Source of the DNA: Cryomorphaceae bacterium
GTDB taxonomy: Bacteria; Bacteroidota; Bacteroidia; Flavobacteriales; Schleiferiaceae
DNA: 64,000 nt
NCBI GenBank assembly: GCA_024639785.1
Contig: JAHEGI010000020.1
Location: 31,588-95,587, forward strand
Reading direction: 5' to 3'
Each line of letters begins with the position of its first letter. The first letter of the stretch is position 1. Both the position numbers and the translations under genes were made by a program. Below the pieces are notes generated by a model. That model saw only the letters and a list, made by a program, of their open reading frames with translations, was not told the origin of the DNA and did not search any database. Of the stretch, positions 8,973 through 17,700 are shown piece by piece.

Positions 8973-9655
8973 TATTGACCCATTTTAATTTTTCGATGCT
9001 CCTTGACAAGGACGCGGACATCTTCGACCAGTTGATCTACGAGGTATGGTTCAGAAACATCATAGACCCCAAGAAGGTTTCCATCATCAGTAATTCGACT
9101 GCGTAGATGGCCATTCCAATCTAGAATCACGGCGGACTGCGAGTGTGTGTAGCCTCCGGCCGCCGAAGAATCTTGCATGGCCACTAGGTAATATGCATTG
9201 GCCAAGGCGTATAAGTCTTCCCTCTGACCTGTTATAAATTCCCATTTATTGGAGCCATCGACTCCAAGTCGCTCCTTGTAGGCATGAAGCACCACGGGAA
9301 CATCCGTTTGCGGATCTACTGTGCAACTGATGAAAATCAAGTCTTTGAAGCCATAGAGGCGATCATGAGCTTCTTTCAGATGGAAATTCATGGCCGGACA
9401 AATCGTCGGACACGAAGTGAAAAAGAAACTGACTACGGCAATTTTTCCATCGAGAGAATCGACCGTCCACAGCTGCTCATCGGAGCGAGTGAATTGGATC
9501 GAGTCAGACCAATTGGCCTTGGCTAAGGGATCACCTAAATCTTCTAAACTTCGGAAGTTGACTGCTCCCGAAATCACGAGAGAGCCCAAATACATGGCCA
9601 CCGGCAAGACCAGCAGCACACCCAAAAGAAGCCGCTTACTGGTCATGGAAGCCAT
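8972..9655 (-). CDS. SCO1/SenC family copper chaperone
   Basis: 227 residues: one N-terminal membrane anchor (about 9-31) and a periplasmic thioredoxin-fold domain with the copper-binding CPTIC at residues 82-86 and a later conserved histidine in YTHSQSAVILD. SCO proteins deliver copper to, or reduce, the CuA site of oxidase subunit II. The gene overlaps the subunit IV stop by one base (TGATG) and the DUF420 start by one base, so production is coupled to oxidase subunits. It is the only copper chaperone of the SCO type in the window. Confidence 0.93.
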   Translation of the reverse strand: MASMTSKRLLLGVLLVLPVAMYLGSLVISGAVNFRSLEDLGDPLAKANWSDSIQFTRSDEQLWTVDSLDGKIAVVSFFFTSCPTICPAMNFHLKEAHDRLYGFKDLIFISCTVDPQTDVPVVLHAYKERLGVDGSNKWEFITGQREDLYALANAYYLVAMQDSSAAGGYTHSQSAVILDWNGHLRSRITDDGNLLGVYDVSEPYLVDQLVEDVRVLVKEHRKIKMGQ

Positions 9656-9975
9656 CAGAATTCGTACGTAGCCTGACCTTCAAACAAGAGGATGAACGTC
9701 AAGTAGGGAATCAATACAAGTACAGGGAGGTAAATCGCTTTTTGCAAGCTGCCTAATTCGTACTTCAAGTGCATGAAGTATTGAACAATGTAGGCTGCCT
9801 TCACCAAGGTCAATCCGATAAAAATCAGGTTGAGGATACTGGTTCCTGCCACCATGGTGAGGAGAATTTCAGGCTTGATAATACCTAAAACCACTTCGAC
9901 CGTCGTGATAGCTAAAAGAATCCAAAAGATTTTCCAAATCCAACCAGTTCCAGAAGGGGATGCGTGATCTGCCAT
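9655..9975 (-). CDS. Cytochrome c oxidase subunit IV-like membrane protein
   Basis: 106 residues with three predicted transmembrane helices (WIWKIFWILLAITTVEVVLG, an ILNLIFIGLTLVKAAYIV helix, and IYLPVLVLIPYLTFILL) and the conserved YFMHLKYE loop of the bacterial subunit IV/CyoD-like family. It likely stabilises the CuB site or the subunit I-III interface. I use the ATG at 9975; the longer frame to 10023 overlaps subunit III coding sequence and has no family support. Confidence 0.9.
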   Translation of the reverse strand: MADHASPSGTGWIWKIFWILLAITTVEVVLGIIKPEILLTMVAGTSILNLIFIGLTLVKAAYIVQYFMHLKYELGSLQKAIYLPVLVLIPYLTFILLFEGQATYEF

Positions 9976-9986
9976 GATGCGAATAA

Positions 9987-10898
9987 TTAAACGAGGTAGA
10001 AGAAGGTGAATACGAATACCCAAACTAAATCGACGAAGTGCCAGTACAAACCAACTTTCTCGACCATGAGGTATGACTTACGACGCTCATACGTTCCGAG
10101 CAATACGTTCCAGAAAAGCAAGACATTCAAAACAACCCCTGAGAATACGTGGAAACCGTGGAATCCCGTAATGAAGAAGAAGAAATTAGCGAACTGCTGT
10201 GCGCCATATTCATTGTGGTGCATGTTTGCGCCTTGAATTACTTGGGCACCGCGTAAGGCCGACAATGACGCCTCACGGCTCATCGCCGGATGACCTTTGC
10301 CTGGGCTTTGGAGCACGATGTGCTCGTTCGCTTGGAACGCAGCAACTACTTCTTCTGTCGTGAAGGTTTCTTCGTGATTCGCGGCGTGGCCGTGTTCCAT
10401 GCCGTGAACAAGTTGAGATAGGGAAAGGACTTCACCTTCCTCATTGGCTACTTTCCAAACTTCCGTATTGGCTAGCTCGATACCGCCCTTATCTCCCATG
10501 ATGAAGTGGTACCACTCCCATGCTTGAGATCCAACGAAAATGGCACCACCGACAATAGTCGCTACCATCCACCAAGCAGTGGCTGTTTTCTTTAAGTGAT
10601 GGCCCGCATTTACCGCTAATACCATCGTGACGGATGACATGATCAAAACGAAGGTCATGAAGGCCACATACAACAACGGCTGATCTCCCTCCAAACCGGG
10701 GAAGTGTGTGAAGACATCCTCGGCAATAGGCCAGGTGGAGTCATAACGGAAGCGCATGAAGCCATAGGCGGTCAAGAATCCAGAGAAAGTCAAAGCATCT
10801 GAGATGAGGAAAAACCACATCATCATCTTGCCGTATTCGGAATTCATCGGCTTATTTCCGCCCGCGGACCAAACATTGGTTTTTGCTGTCGTTGCCAT
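9987..10898 (-). CDS. ctaE: Cytochrome c oxidase subunit III (long form)
   Basis: 303 residues, inner membrane, third core subunit of the aa3-type oxidase. It has the subunit III pattern (FFLISDALTFSGFLTAYGF, WEWYHFI, FFFFITGFHGFHVFSG, YWHFVDLVWVFVFTFFYLV). Between helices there is an extra loop of roughly 90 residues containing HGMEHGHAANHEE. From memory, flavobacterial subunit III proteins carry a loop in the same place, so it is lineage-typical rather than an error. It follows a second, shorter subunit III gene with a 34-base gap. Confidence 0.94.
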   Translation of the reverse strand: MATTAKTNVWSAGGNKPMNSEYGKMMMWFFLISDALTFSGFLTAYGFMRFRYDSTWPIAEDVFTHFPGLEGDQPLLYVAFMTFVLIMSSVTMVLAVNAGHHLKKTATAWWMVATIVGGAIFVGSQAWEWYHFIMGDKGGIELANTEVWKVANEEGEVLSLSQLVHGMEHGHAANHEETFTTEEVVAAFQANEHIVLQSPGKGHPAMSREASLSALRGAQVIQGANMHHNEYGAQQFANFFFFITGFHGFHVFSGVVLNVLLFWNVLLGTYERRKSYLMVEKVGLYWHFVDLVWVFVFTFFYLV

Positions 10899-10932
10899 TC
10901 GGTGTATTTCGTCTAGTTAAAGTGTTGCAAAA

Positions 10933-11499
10933 TTAGCGAAGAAACGCTAAAAAGAGGAGTAAATAAATCCACAAGATGCCTAAGAAATGCCAGAACTGAC
11001 CTGCCAGATCATATCCAAGATGAGAATCTGCAGTATAGCGGCCTTGATGTGCCCGCCAAGTCGTCAAAGACAAAACAATGACTCCAGCCAAGGCATGCAT
11101 CCAGTGAAACCAGGTGATGACATACAACCAGCTCCCTGCCGGAGTGCTGTTAGGCCCTGTAAACCAAATATTTGCATTAGTCAGTGTGCGCCAACCCATC
11201 ACTTGAAGAACCACAAAGGCCAACCCTAAAAGCAAGGCCAACTGAAGATAACGAAGGGGCGTCATGCCCGTTGATTTGGCAAATTGACGCTGGCCCGCAA
11301 TCAATAAAACCGAGGACAATAAAATCGCGATCGTCGAGAAATAAAATGCCATAGGAAGGTCGATGCTCTGCCAAATGTTCTTGGCTTCCAAACTTCCTTT
11401 GGCGACCACATACCCAGAAGTCAGGCCGGCAAAGGCCATGCCGATGCTCGCCATTCCAATCCAGAGAAGAGGTTTTGCTGTTTTGTTTTCCTTGCTCAT
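10933..11499 (-). CDS. Second, short cytochrome c oxidase subunit III-like protein
   Basis: 188 residues with five predicted helices, including a WFHWMHALAGVIVL helix and a final GQFWHFLGILWIYLLLFLAFL helix that match the heme-copper oxidase subunit III superfamily. Paired subunit III genes are common in Bacteroidota oxidase loci; whether both enter the same complex is not known to me. The ATG at 11499 lies two bases after the ctaB stop; an in-frame TTG at 11505 is possible but less likely. Confidence 0.9.
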   Translation of the reverse strand: MSKENKTAKPLLWIGMASIGMAFAGLTSGYVVAKGSLEAKNIWQSIDLPMAFYFSTIAILLSSVLLIAGQRQFAKSTGMTPLRYLQLALLLGLAFVVLQVMGWRTLTNANIWFTGPNSTPAGSWLYVITWFHWMHALAGVIVLSLTTWRAHQGRYTADSHLGYDLAGQFWHFLGILWIYLLLFLAFLR

Positions 11500-11501
11500 A
11501 G

Positions 11502-12356
11502 TCAAGCTAGATAATGATCAATTACGTAAGTGATTTGGAGTAGTGGGAGATAGCGAATCGTCGCAAACATGAGTTTGCGCGCACTTAGATCGCTTGGATT
11601 TTTATGATGCGTCCAGGCGTGGTAGAGGACATCCGCCCCAAGAACCAGCACCACCGCCGTGGCAGGTAAACTCAAACTTAAGCTTCCTGTGACTCCGAAG
11701 GCAGGTAAGACGGAAAGCAAGATCATCCATACGGTATAGACCACACTTACAAAGGTGGCTGTTCGATCTTTTTGACCCGTGGGAAGAAGGTAATAACCTG
11801 CCTTGGCGTAATCTTCATACCCCACCCATGCGATCGCCCAAAAGTGTGGAAATTGCCAAATAAATTGAATCGCAAATAGGCTGCCCGCTTCGATCCCAAA
11901 GTCACCCGTGACCGCCACCCAGCCCAAGAGAAATGGAATCGCTCCGGGAAATGCACCCACGAGTACAGCCCAGGGACTGTGCGCCTTCATTGGCGTGTAT
12001 GCCAAGACGTAAATGAGCAAACTCAGCAAGCCAAATGCAGCCGTTGCCACATTCAGATATCCCAGCGCCAAAGTTCCAGCGATCCCCAAACTGATCGCCC
12101 ACGCATAGGCCTCCGATTTTCGCATGCGTCCTGCGGGCAAGGGTCGATTCTTTGTCCGTTCCATGACGGCATCGCGTTCGATTTCCCAGATTTGGTTGAA
12201 TGCATTGCTCGACCCCACAATGGCAAAACCGCCTAAAGTAAGCAGGAGAAATTCCGACCAAACAAAACTTGGCGCGCCGAGCAAATAGCCTGCAGCAGCT
12301 GAAAAAACTACCGTAAATGCCAACCGAAATTTGAGGAGTAGACCTACGTCACGCAT
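11502..12356 (-). CDS. ctaB: Protoheme IX farnesyltransferase
   Basis: Converts heme B to heme O by transferring a farnesyl group, needed for the oxidase catalytic centre. The 284-residue polytopic membrane protein has the UbiA-type motif NAFNQIWEIERDAVMERT followed by NRPLP, and the second aspartate-containing loop near GYEDYAKAGY. I choose the ATG at 12356, which overlaps the cysQ stop by eight bases; the frame can extend to a GTG at 12377. No CtaA (heme A synthase) is in the window. Confidence 0.93.
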   Translation of the reverse strand: MRDVGLLLKFRLAFTVVFSAAAGYLLGAPSFVWSEFLLLTLGGFAIVGSSNAFNQIWEIERDAVMERTKNRPLPAGRMRKSEAYAWAISLGIAGTLALGYLNVATAAFGLLSLLIYVLAYTPMKAHSPWAVLVGAFPGAIPFLLGWVAVTGDFGIEAGSLFAIQFIWQFPHFWAIAWVGYEDYAKAGYYLLPTGQKDRTATFVSVVYTVWMILLSVLPAFGVTGSLSLSLPATAVVLVLGADVLYHAWTHHKNPSDLSARKLMFATIRYLPLLQITYVIDHYLA

Positions 12357-13200
12357 GCCCACAAAGATAGGGCGCACCGCAGACTAAGAAGTATGGATTG
12401 AGTAGGTTTTCCTTGTTGTAAATCAAGGGCTCAGACCACGTTGGCATGCCATCAATGACCTCGATTTGGAACATGGAGCACTGTGCGCCCAAAGCGACCG
12501 CATGACCGGCCGCTGTATCCCATTCCATCGTGGGTGCAACCCGGGGATAGGCGTGAGCACGTCCTTCAGCCACCAGGCAAATCTTCAGGGAACTACCCAT
12601 GCTTACGCGCTCAATACTCCCGTGCTTGGATTCCCATTGGGCAATCAAGGCTTCTGTGGCGGGACTGCCATGCGAACGACTCGCCACGATGGTCATCTTT
12701 TCGGGAAGCCGGCCAGGCAAGTGCATGCCTTGGGCCAAGAGTTCGTCCCAACCGACGCGCTGCAATGATTTGTAGGAGCCCATGCTGGGGCCACCAACGT
12801 ATAACCAATTTAAAATGGGACTGTAGACCACCCCAAATACGGGAGCATTCCCTTTGACCAAGGCAATATTGATCGTGAATTCGCCATTCCCTTTGATGAA
12901 CTCTTTGGTTCCATCTAAGGGGTCAACCACCCAGTAATAATCCCAGTCTTTTCGCTCTGCAAATGGAGCGTGCTTCCCTTCTTCGCTCATCACCGGCCAG
13001 CCACTCTTTTCCAAAACAGCTTGGATGATGTGGTGTGCCCGAATGTCGGCTTGCGTCACCGGGCTATTGTCAGACTTAGTTTCTGCGACAATGGCCTCCC
13101 GTTGATGGTAGACTTCGAGGATGGCATCCGCAGCCGCATAGGTTGCTTCTAGGATTTCGTCCGGATGCAGGTGGTCATTAGGAAAGGGGAGCATAGACAT
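12349..13200 (-). CDS. cysQ: 3'(2'),5'-bisphosphate nucleotidase CysQ
   Basis: 283-residue inositol-monophosphatase-superfamily enzyme that hydrolyses 3'-phosphoadenosine 5'-phosphate, the by-product of sulfate assimilation. Visible motifs are SEEGKHAPF (first metal ligand), DPLDGTKEFIKGNGEFTINIAL (metal site and substrate loop, taken in overlapping parts) and the C-terminal MEWDTAAGHAV. It is the first gene before ctaB and overlaps it by eight bases; the functional link to heme is not obvious. A terminator for tonB lies just upstream, so cysQ probably has its own promoter in a very short gap. Confidence 0.92.
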   Translation of the reverse strand: MSMLPFPNDHLHPDEILEATYAAADAILEVYHQREAIVAETKSDNSPVTQADIRAHHIIQAVLEKSGWPVMSEEGKHAPFAERKDWDYYWVVDPLDGTKEFIKGNGEFTINIALVKGNAPVFGVVYSPILNWLYVGGPSMGSYKSLQRVGWDELLAQGMHLPGRLPEKMTIVASRSHGSPATEALIAQWESKHGSIERVSMGSSLKICLVAEGRAHAYPRVAPTMEWDTAAGHAVALGAQCSMFQIEVIDGMPTWSEPLIYNKENLLNPYFLVCGAPYLCGHA

Positions 13201-13206
13201 GGAGAT

Positions 13207-13234
13207 AAAAAAAGCCCCGGCAGAACCGGGGCTT
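13207..13234 (-). terminator. Rho-independent terminator after tonB
   Basis: A nine-base perfect stem (aagccccgg at 13212-13220, ccggggctt at 13226-13234) with a five-base loop. On the minus strand it is followed by a run of seven T. It separates tonB from cysQ. Confidence 0.88.
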
Positions 13235-13275
13235 GAAGAACTTATTCATTCAAAGCAAGAGGCCCGATGGCTCGC

Positions 13276-13980
13276 TTACTGCAATTTCGCATTGATCGGC
13301 AAGCTGTAACGCATCCGCACGGAGCGTCCACCCACTTTGGCCGGAATCATCTTTGGCAGCTTGTTGACTACACGCATAGACTCATCGTCCAACAGTTTGT
13401 CCACGCCACGCTCGATAGTGATATCGGAAACTTTGCCGTCTTTTTCAATGATAAAAGAGACCCACACTTTTCCTTGGATACCCATTTGCTTCGCCATCTC
13501 AGGGAATTCAAAATTCTTTCCAACAAATTGACGAATCTTGATATTGAAACAGTTAAACCGCTCATCCTCCGTGGCGAGATCTTCACAACCAGGGAAAATG
13601 GGTTTGTTCTCTACGTTGACAAAATTGAAGACCTCATCTTGGTTTACGTCTACCTCGATGAGCTCAAAAATGTCGTCGTTATCGATCTCTGTAGACTCCA
13701 TGGTGATCTCTTCGATGTCCATCTTCTCGTCATCCACAATGTTCAACACCTCGGGCGGTGCGGGAGGAGGAGGGGGAGGTGGAGGCGTATTGCGCTGAGT
13801 AATCAACACTTCTTCATCATCGATGACCATGTCCAAATCACCCAGTGAGCCTGGACCATTCTGGTAGGTCTTCCACTCAAAGGCGGTCCATACGCTAGCC
13901 AAAGCGAGCACTAAGCCTATCTGCAAGAAGAGTCCCTTCTTGTTCTCCAGATCAGCTAAAAATGTTTTGCGGTTCTGCAT
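13276..13980 (-). CDS. TonB-family energy transducer
   Basis: 234 residues: one N-terminal transmembrane helix (about 17-34), an acidic periplasmic linker with a polyproline run (eight prolines, then APPEV, about residue 63) and a C-terminal TonB domain (about 150-234) with GIQGKVWVSFIIEKDGKV and a final SLPINAKLQ. Such proteins couple the proton motive force to TonB-dependent outer-membrane receptors. No ExbB/ExbD is adjacent. A strong terminator follows the gene. Which receptor it serves cannot be told from the sequence. Confidence 0.92.
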   Translation of the reverse strand: MQNRKTFLADLENKKGLFLQIGLVLALASVWTAFEWKTYQNGPGSLGDLDMVIDDEEVLITQRNTPPPPPPPPAPPEVLNIVDDEKMDIEEITMESTEIDNDDIFELIEVDVNQDEVFNFVNVENKPIFPGCEDLATEDERFNCFNIKIRQFVGKNFEFPEMAKQMGIQGKVWVSFIIEKDGKVSDITIERGVDKLLDDESMRVVNKLPKMIPAKVGGRSVRMRYSLPINAKLQ

Positions 13981-13990
13981 GAGGCAAATT

Positions 13991-14356
13991 TTACGGGTTA
14001 AAGATACGCTTCCCTAATCGTAGCGCAAGAAGCATTCCAAAAATTAAACCAACCGTATTGGCCAGCATATCAGAGTAACTAAAATGGCGTCCTACGGCCA
14101 GAATGGGTTGAAGAATTTCTAATCCAACGCCTAGGCCAAAAGAGAGGACCGCCGGTTTCCAAGGCCCTTTAGGTGACCGCGAGCCCATAGTCAAGAGGAA
14201 AGCCGCTACCGCATAGGCGACAAAATGCAAGATGAGATCTTTCGTATTCAAGAATAAATCAGGCAATCGACTTGGCGCCAACAAGCTGAAATAGATCACG
14301 ACCAGACACCATAGGAATCCGGCACTCAACCAAAAAAAACGTGGGCTCTTAGGCAC
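13991..14356 (-). CDS. VanZ-like membrane protein
   Basis: A 121-residue protein with four predicted helices and the VanZ-like core (KDLILHFVAYAVAAFLL, LGLEILQP-type segment, SYSDMLANTVGLIFG). The family includes VanZ of teicoplanin resistance but most members have no known role. The likely start is the GTG at 14356, overlapping the gcvH stop by eight bases, so it is co-transcribed with gcvH. Confidence 0.85.
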   Translation of the reverse strand: MPKSPRFFWLSAGFLWCLVVIYFSLLAPSRLPDLFLNTKDLILHFVAYAVAAFLLTMGSRSPKGPWKPAVLSFGLGVGLEILQPILAVGRHFSYSDMLANTVGLIFGMLLALRLGKRIFNP

Positions 14357-14732
14357 CAATCAAGGCGGCGTAGGCCGTGGCGTCCATCAAAGCATCTGCC
14401 TCGGAAGGGTCAGACATTTTGATTTTTACCATCCAGCCAGCGCCATACGCGTCACTATTCACGGTTTCCGGTGCGCCATCCAAATCTGGATTGACTTCCA
14501 CAATCTCACCTCCGACCGGCAAGTACAAGTCACTCACGGTCTTGACCGCTTCGACAGAACCAAAAACCTCTTCGGCATCCATGGTTTCGCCTTCCGTGGG
14601 GATGTCCACAAAAACGATGTCACCCAATTCGCCTTGGGCGAAATCAGTAATGCCAATAGTGGCAAAATCACCTTCAATACGGAGCCACTCGTGGTCCTTG
14701 GAATAGCGGAGGTCAGCTGGAACGTTCATCAT
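14349..14732 (-). CDS. gcvH: Glycine cleavage system H protein
   Basis: Lipoyl carrier that shuttles the aminomethyl group between the P, T and L proteins of glycine cleavage. 127 residues with the lipoylated lysine in GSVEAVKTVSDLY (K64), SKDHEWLRIE near the N-terminus and the C-terminal GAGWMVKIKMSD. GcvP and GcvT are not in the window. A TATCTTTG element lies 16 bases before the first ATG. Either of the two consecutive ATG codons could be used. Confidence 0.95.
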   Translation of the reverse strand: MMNVPADLRYSKDHEWLRIEGDFATIGITDFAQGELGDIVFVDIPTEGETMDAEEVFGSVEAVKTVSDLYLPVGGEIVEVNPDLDGAPETVNSDAYGAGWMVKIKMSDPSEADALMDATAYAALIGA

Positions 14733-14748
14733 GCGTTGAATTAGAAGA

Positions 14749-14756
14749 CAAAGATA
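14749..14756 (-). promoter_or_regulatory. -7 promoter element for gcvH
   Basis: Minus strand TATCTTTG, an exact TAnnTTTG match, in the short gap between the sprA stop and gcvH. It suggests that gcvH-vanZ can be transcribed independently of sprA. A -33 TTG was not found at the usual distance. Confidence 0.5.
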
Positions 14757-14765
14757 GGGGAAGGC

Positions 14766-17700
14766 CTAGTTTCCGAGGTTAAGTCGGAAAGCAATTCCAC
14801 TCTGCCATTGATTGGTCGGGAAGGCCATGGAAGTTTTGAACTCTGAGATCGTCTGATCATAGTAAAACTGTGCGGCTAGACGGCGACTGAGACGATAGTC
14901 TGCGGTGAACTTGATCGTCGTTCGTTTTTGGCCTGCGGTGGGCTGATTGAATCCTTCTAAAATGCGTCGGATGACGGTCTGGTTATCTGCGAGGCGCAAG
15001 TCCAACTTGAGTTCCAAATTAGATTTAATCTTATTCCGCGTTCCCGCCTCATCGACAATCGTGAATTGAACATCCCGAATAATGTAGCCCACTCCGATCG
15101 TCACATCGGTGCTTTTGCTTTCCGTGATTTGGTTGTTGGCCATGCTTAAAGCCACCTGGCGTTGCTTGCCTACTTCAAATTTGAAGGAGGTATTGGTCCG
15201 TGTGCGGATATCCACCCCAATGAGCGGAGAGAAGGATTCTGACATGGAAACCTGGCCCACTTGATTTTCAGAAATAATATCCAAATTGGCATTCCTTGGA
15301 TAGCGAACCGTGGGATCATCCTGTAGACGCTGGGCCCGTAACATGTTGGTTTGAATCCCCTGTACCGTCAAATTGTTGGCGTAGGCGTGATTGACTGCAA
15401 ACGCGGTAAATATTTTGCGCATCGGCTTAAGACGCATGAGCCCCGTGTAGTTGACTGTCCAGTTGGGCATCGGCGCAATGCCACCCAAGTCGTTGATGAC
15501 CCAGGTATTGGCATCTCCCATACCATAGGTAGACAGGAAGCTATTGAGCAGAACATCCGTTTGTAGTACCGAATAGCCTTCAAAACCATACCGCGAAGAA
15601 TCTGGAGAGGCAATAAAGCTTTTGACATACGTTGGGTCGTTTTGCCCCTGTAGGGTGGCCAATCGATCCGAAAGCACAATCCGATTATTCAAGAATCGCG
15701 TGTAGGCATCGCTATCGTAATCCGGTGCAGCCGACTTTTCAAAGGCAGAATTCCACGCGAGCCAGCTCGTTGTAAAGGTTTGCTGGTTTTGGGGGCTAAA
15801 GGCATGGAATCCTTCGGGGAACAAGCTATCACGACCTGTTCCACGACTATAGCGATACGTACTGCTTTGCTGGCTGCCGAACGTTTGGTTCGCTGTCACC
15901 GTAATTCTAAAATCCGTCAATGGCTCCAATTGGGCCCTTCCATTGATGGTACGGGTGCTTGTACGCATCATGCGGTTCGGTTGGTTTGGATTCTTGATGA
16001 GCCAATCATTGGCCGCGGCTAAGGGGCCGATGTCCACCGGCAATCCGGCCAGCATAGACCAACCAGGCGCCATGGCTTTGGAAGGATTTATTCCCGAATA
16101 GACTGGCGTGGGGGTGAATCCCGGAAGCAAGGTACCCGTATTGAGACTTCCAGAAACATTGACGCTTTTGACCAACGTGACCGCATCCACGGCAGCAATG
16201 AGTATTTGTTTGGCTATTCCGTTACTCTGCTCCTCTTCTTTGGCATCTTTCGGGCCATTAGCTCCCCTTGATACCGGACTGCGGGACGGCGCGCCTCCTC
16301 GGCTACGACTCGAACCTTGCTTTAGCTTTTTGTACCACGGAAACTTGTTGTAGAAGGTGGCAAAATTCAGGTTAGCCGTGGCATTCCACTTACCAGAGTT
16401 CTCAATGGTATTTCCATAATTCAGACTGTCAATCCCTTGCATGATTGCCAATAGCGAATTGGTACTCCAATCATAATCTGCCGTATACCGCAACTGAACC
16501 TGGGCAAAGTCCATATAGGGCAGCTTGTTGATTGGCACATTCCATGAAGTATTCACGGTATGGTGATAGGTGATGGGACGGCCCCCTGCTTGAATCCCCT
16601 GTAGCATGAAGGATTTGACCGAGTCCACCGTATTCGGCCCCGGCAATTCATCCACTCGAACGCGCATGCGCGCTGTGTAGTCAAACTTTAAGCCCTTGCT
16701 CAAGTCCCAGATCACATTATAGTTGCGATCCATGGTGAAATTCTTACTGAAGGTGCGAGGCAATTCAAACTTCGGATTGTCCACGTTGCGCATTTGCATG
16801 ACTTGCACCGTGCGGTTGACCTCAGCCCGAGCACTCACTCGAGAAGGGGTCAAATTCACATTGAAGTCCTTGATGAGGGCGAGGTTTTTGTTCTTTATTT
16901 TTTTGAAAGGCTGGATATTAAATGGCGTCGTCTGGAACACATAGGCTAGGCTGCCTTTGTATTCTTGGAAATTGTCTACCAGCGTATTGGCATCGCGTTT
17001 AAGCACCTCATTAAAGGCATAAGAAGCGGTCCAATTGGCCAAATCAAAGGGAGTGGGGCCCATTCCCTTACCGCCTCCACTTCCGCCGCGGCCCGAGGGC
17101 CCAGGCAATCCCGGCATCCCCATGCCGCCTTTTCCATCTCCCGCATCCCCGCGGCCACCGCCCGGAGCGCCGCCTCGGCCGCCACCGCCACCGCCTGCGC
17201 GATCAAAGCGGACATTGGTAAAATTGAATCCCCTACGCTGGGTGAAATCACTCACCATAGAGCGCAAGGAGTCCCGCTCATCCGCCGTAGCCAAATTGCT
17301 CAGAGCCCGACTCATCTCGATGTCTGGATTCAACGGATTGAACATGGGCGTTTTCCAGTCCTGTGCATGGTTGATGAAGAAGGGTAATCGAAGTCGAGTT
17401 TGAAAAGGAAGAAACTTGGTGAGTTCCAAATTTGTCTGCAAATCGTACGTCGCAGAGGAGAACTTATTACGCTCTTGCGGATTCATTTCTAGAGAACCGA
17501 ATCCTACCGTCGAATAACTTGTGCTTAGCGCTACCTGACCCAAATCGGCTAATTGCGCGGTGCTGCGGGCGATTGCAGCCAAGCCACCTCGATTGTCAAA
17601 GTCCGTCATGCGCAACTCATTCACCCATATTTCCGCACACTTATCCATGCCATCATCTGCACTGGCAGAACTCCGTTTTTTGGGATTTCGAATACCCATC

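Noticed and set aside
13741..13800. G-rich run that could be a structured DNA element
   Set aside because: It is the reverse complement of the polyproline codons of tonB and is explained by coding.
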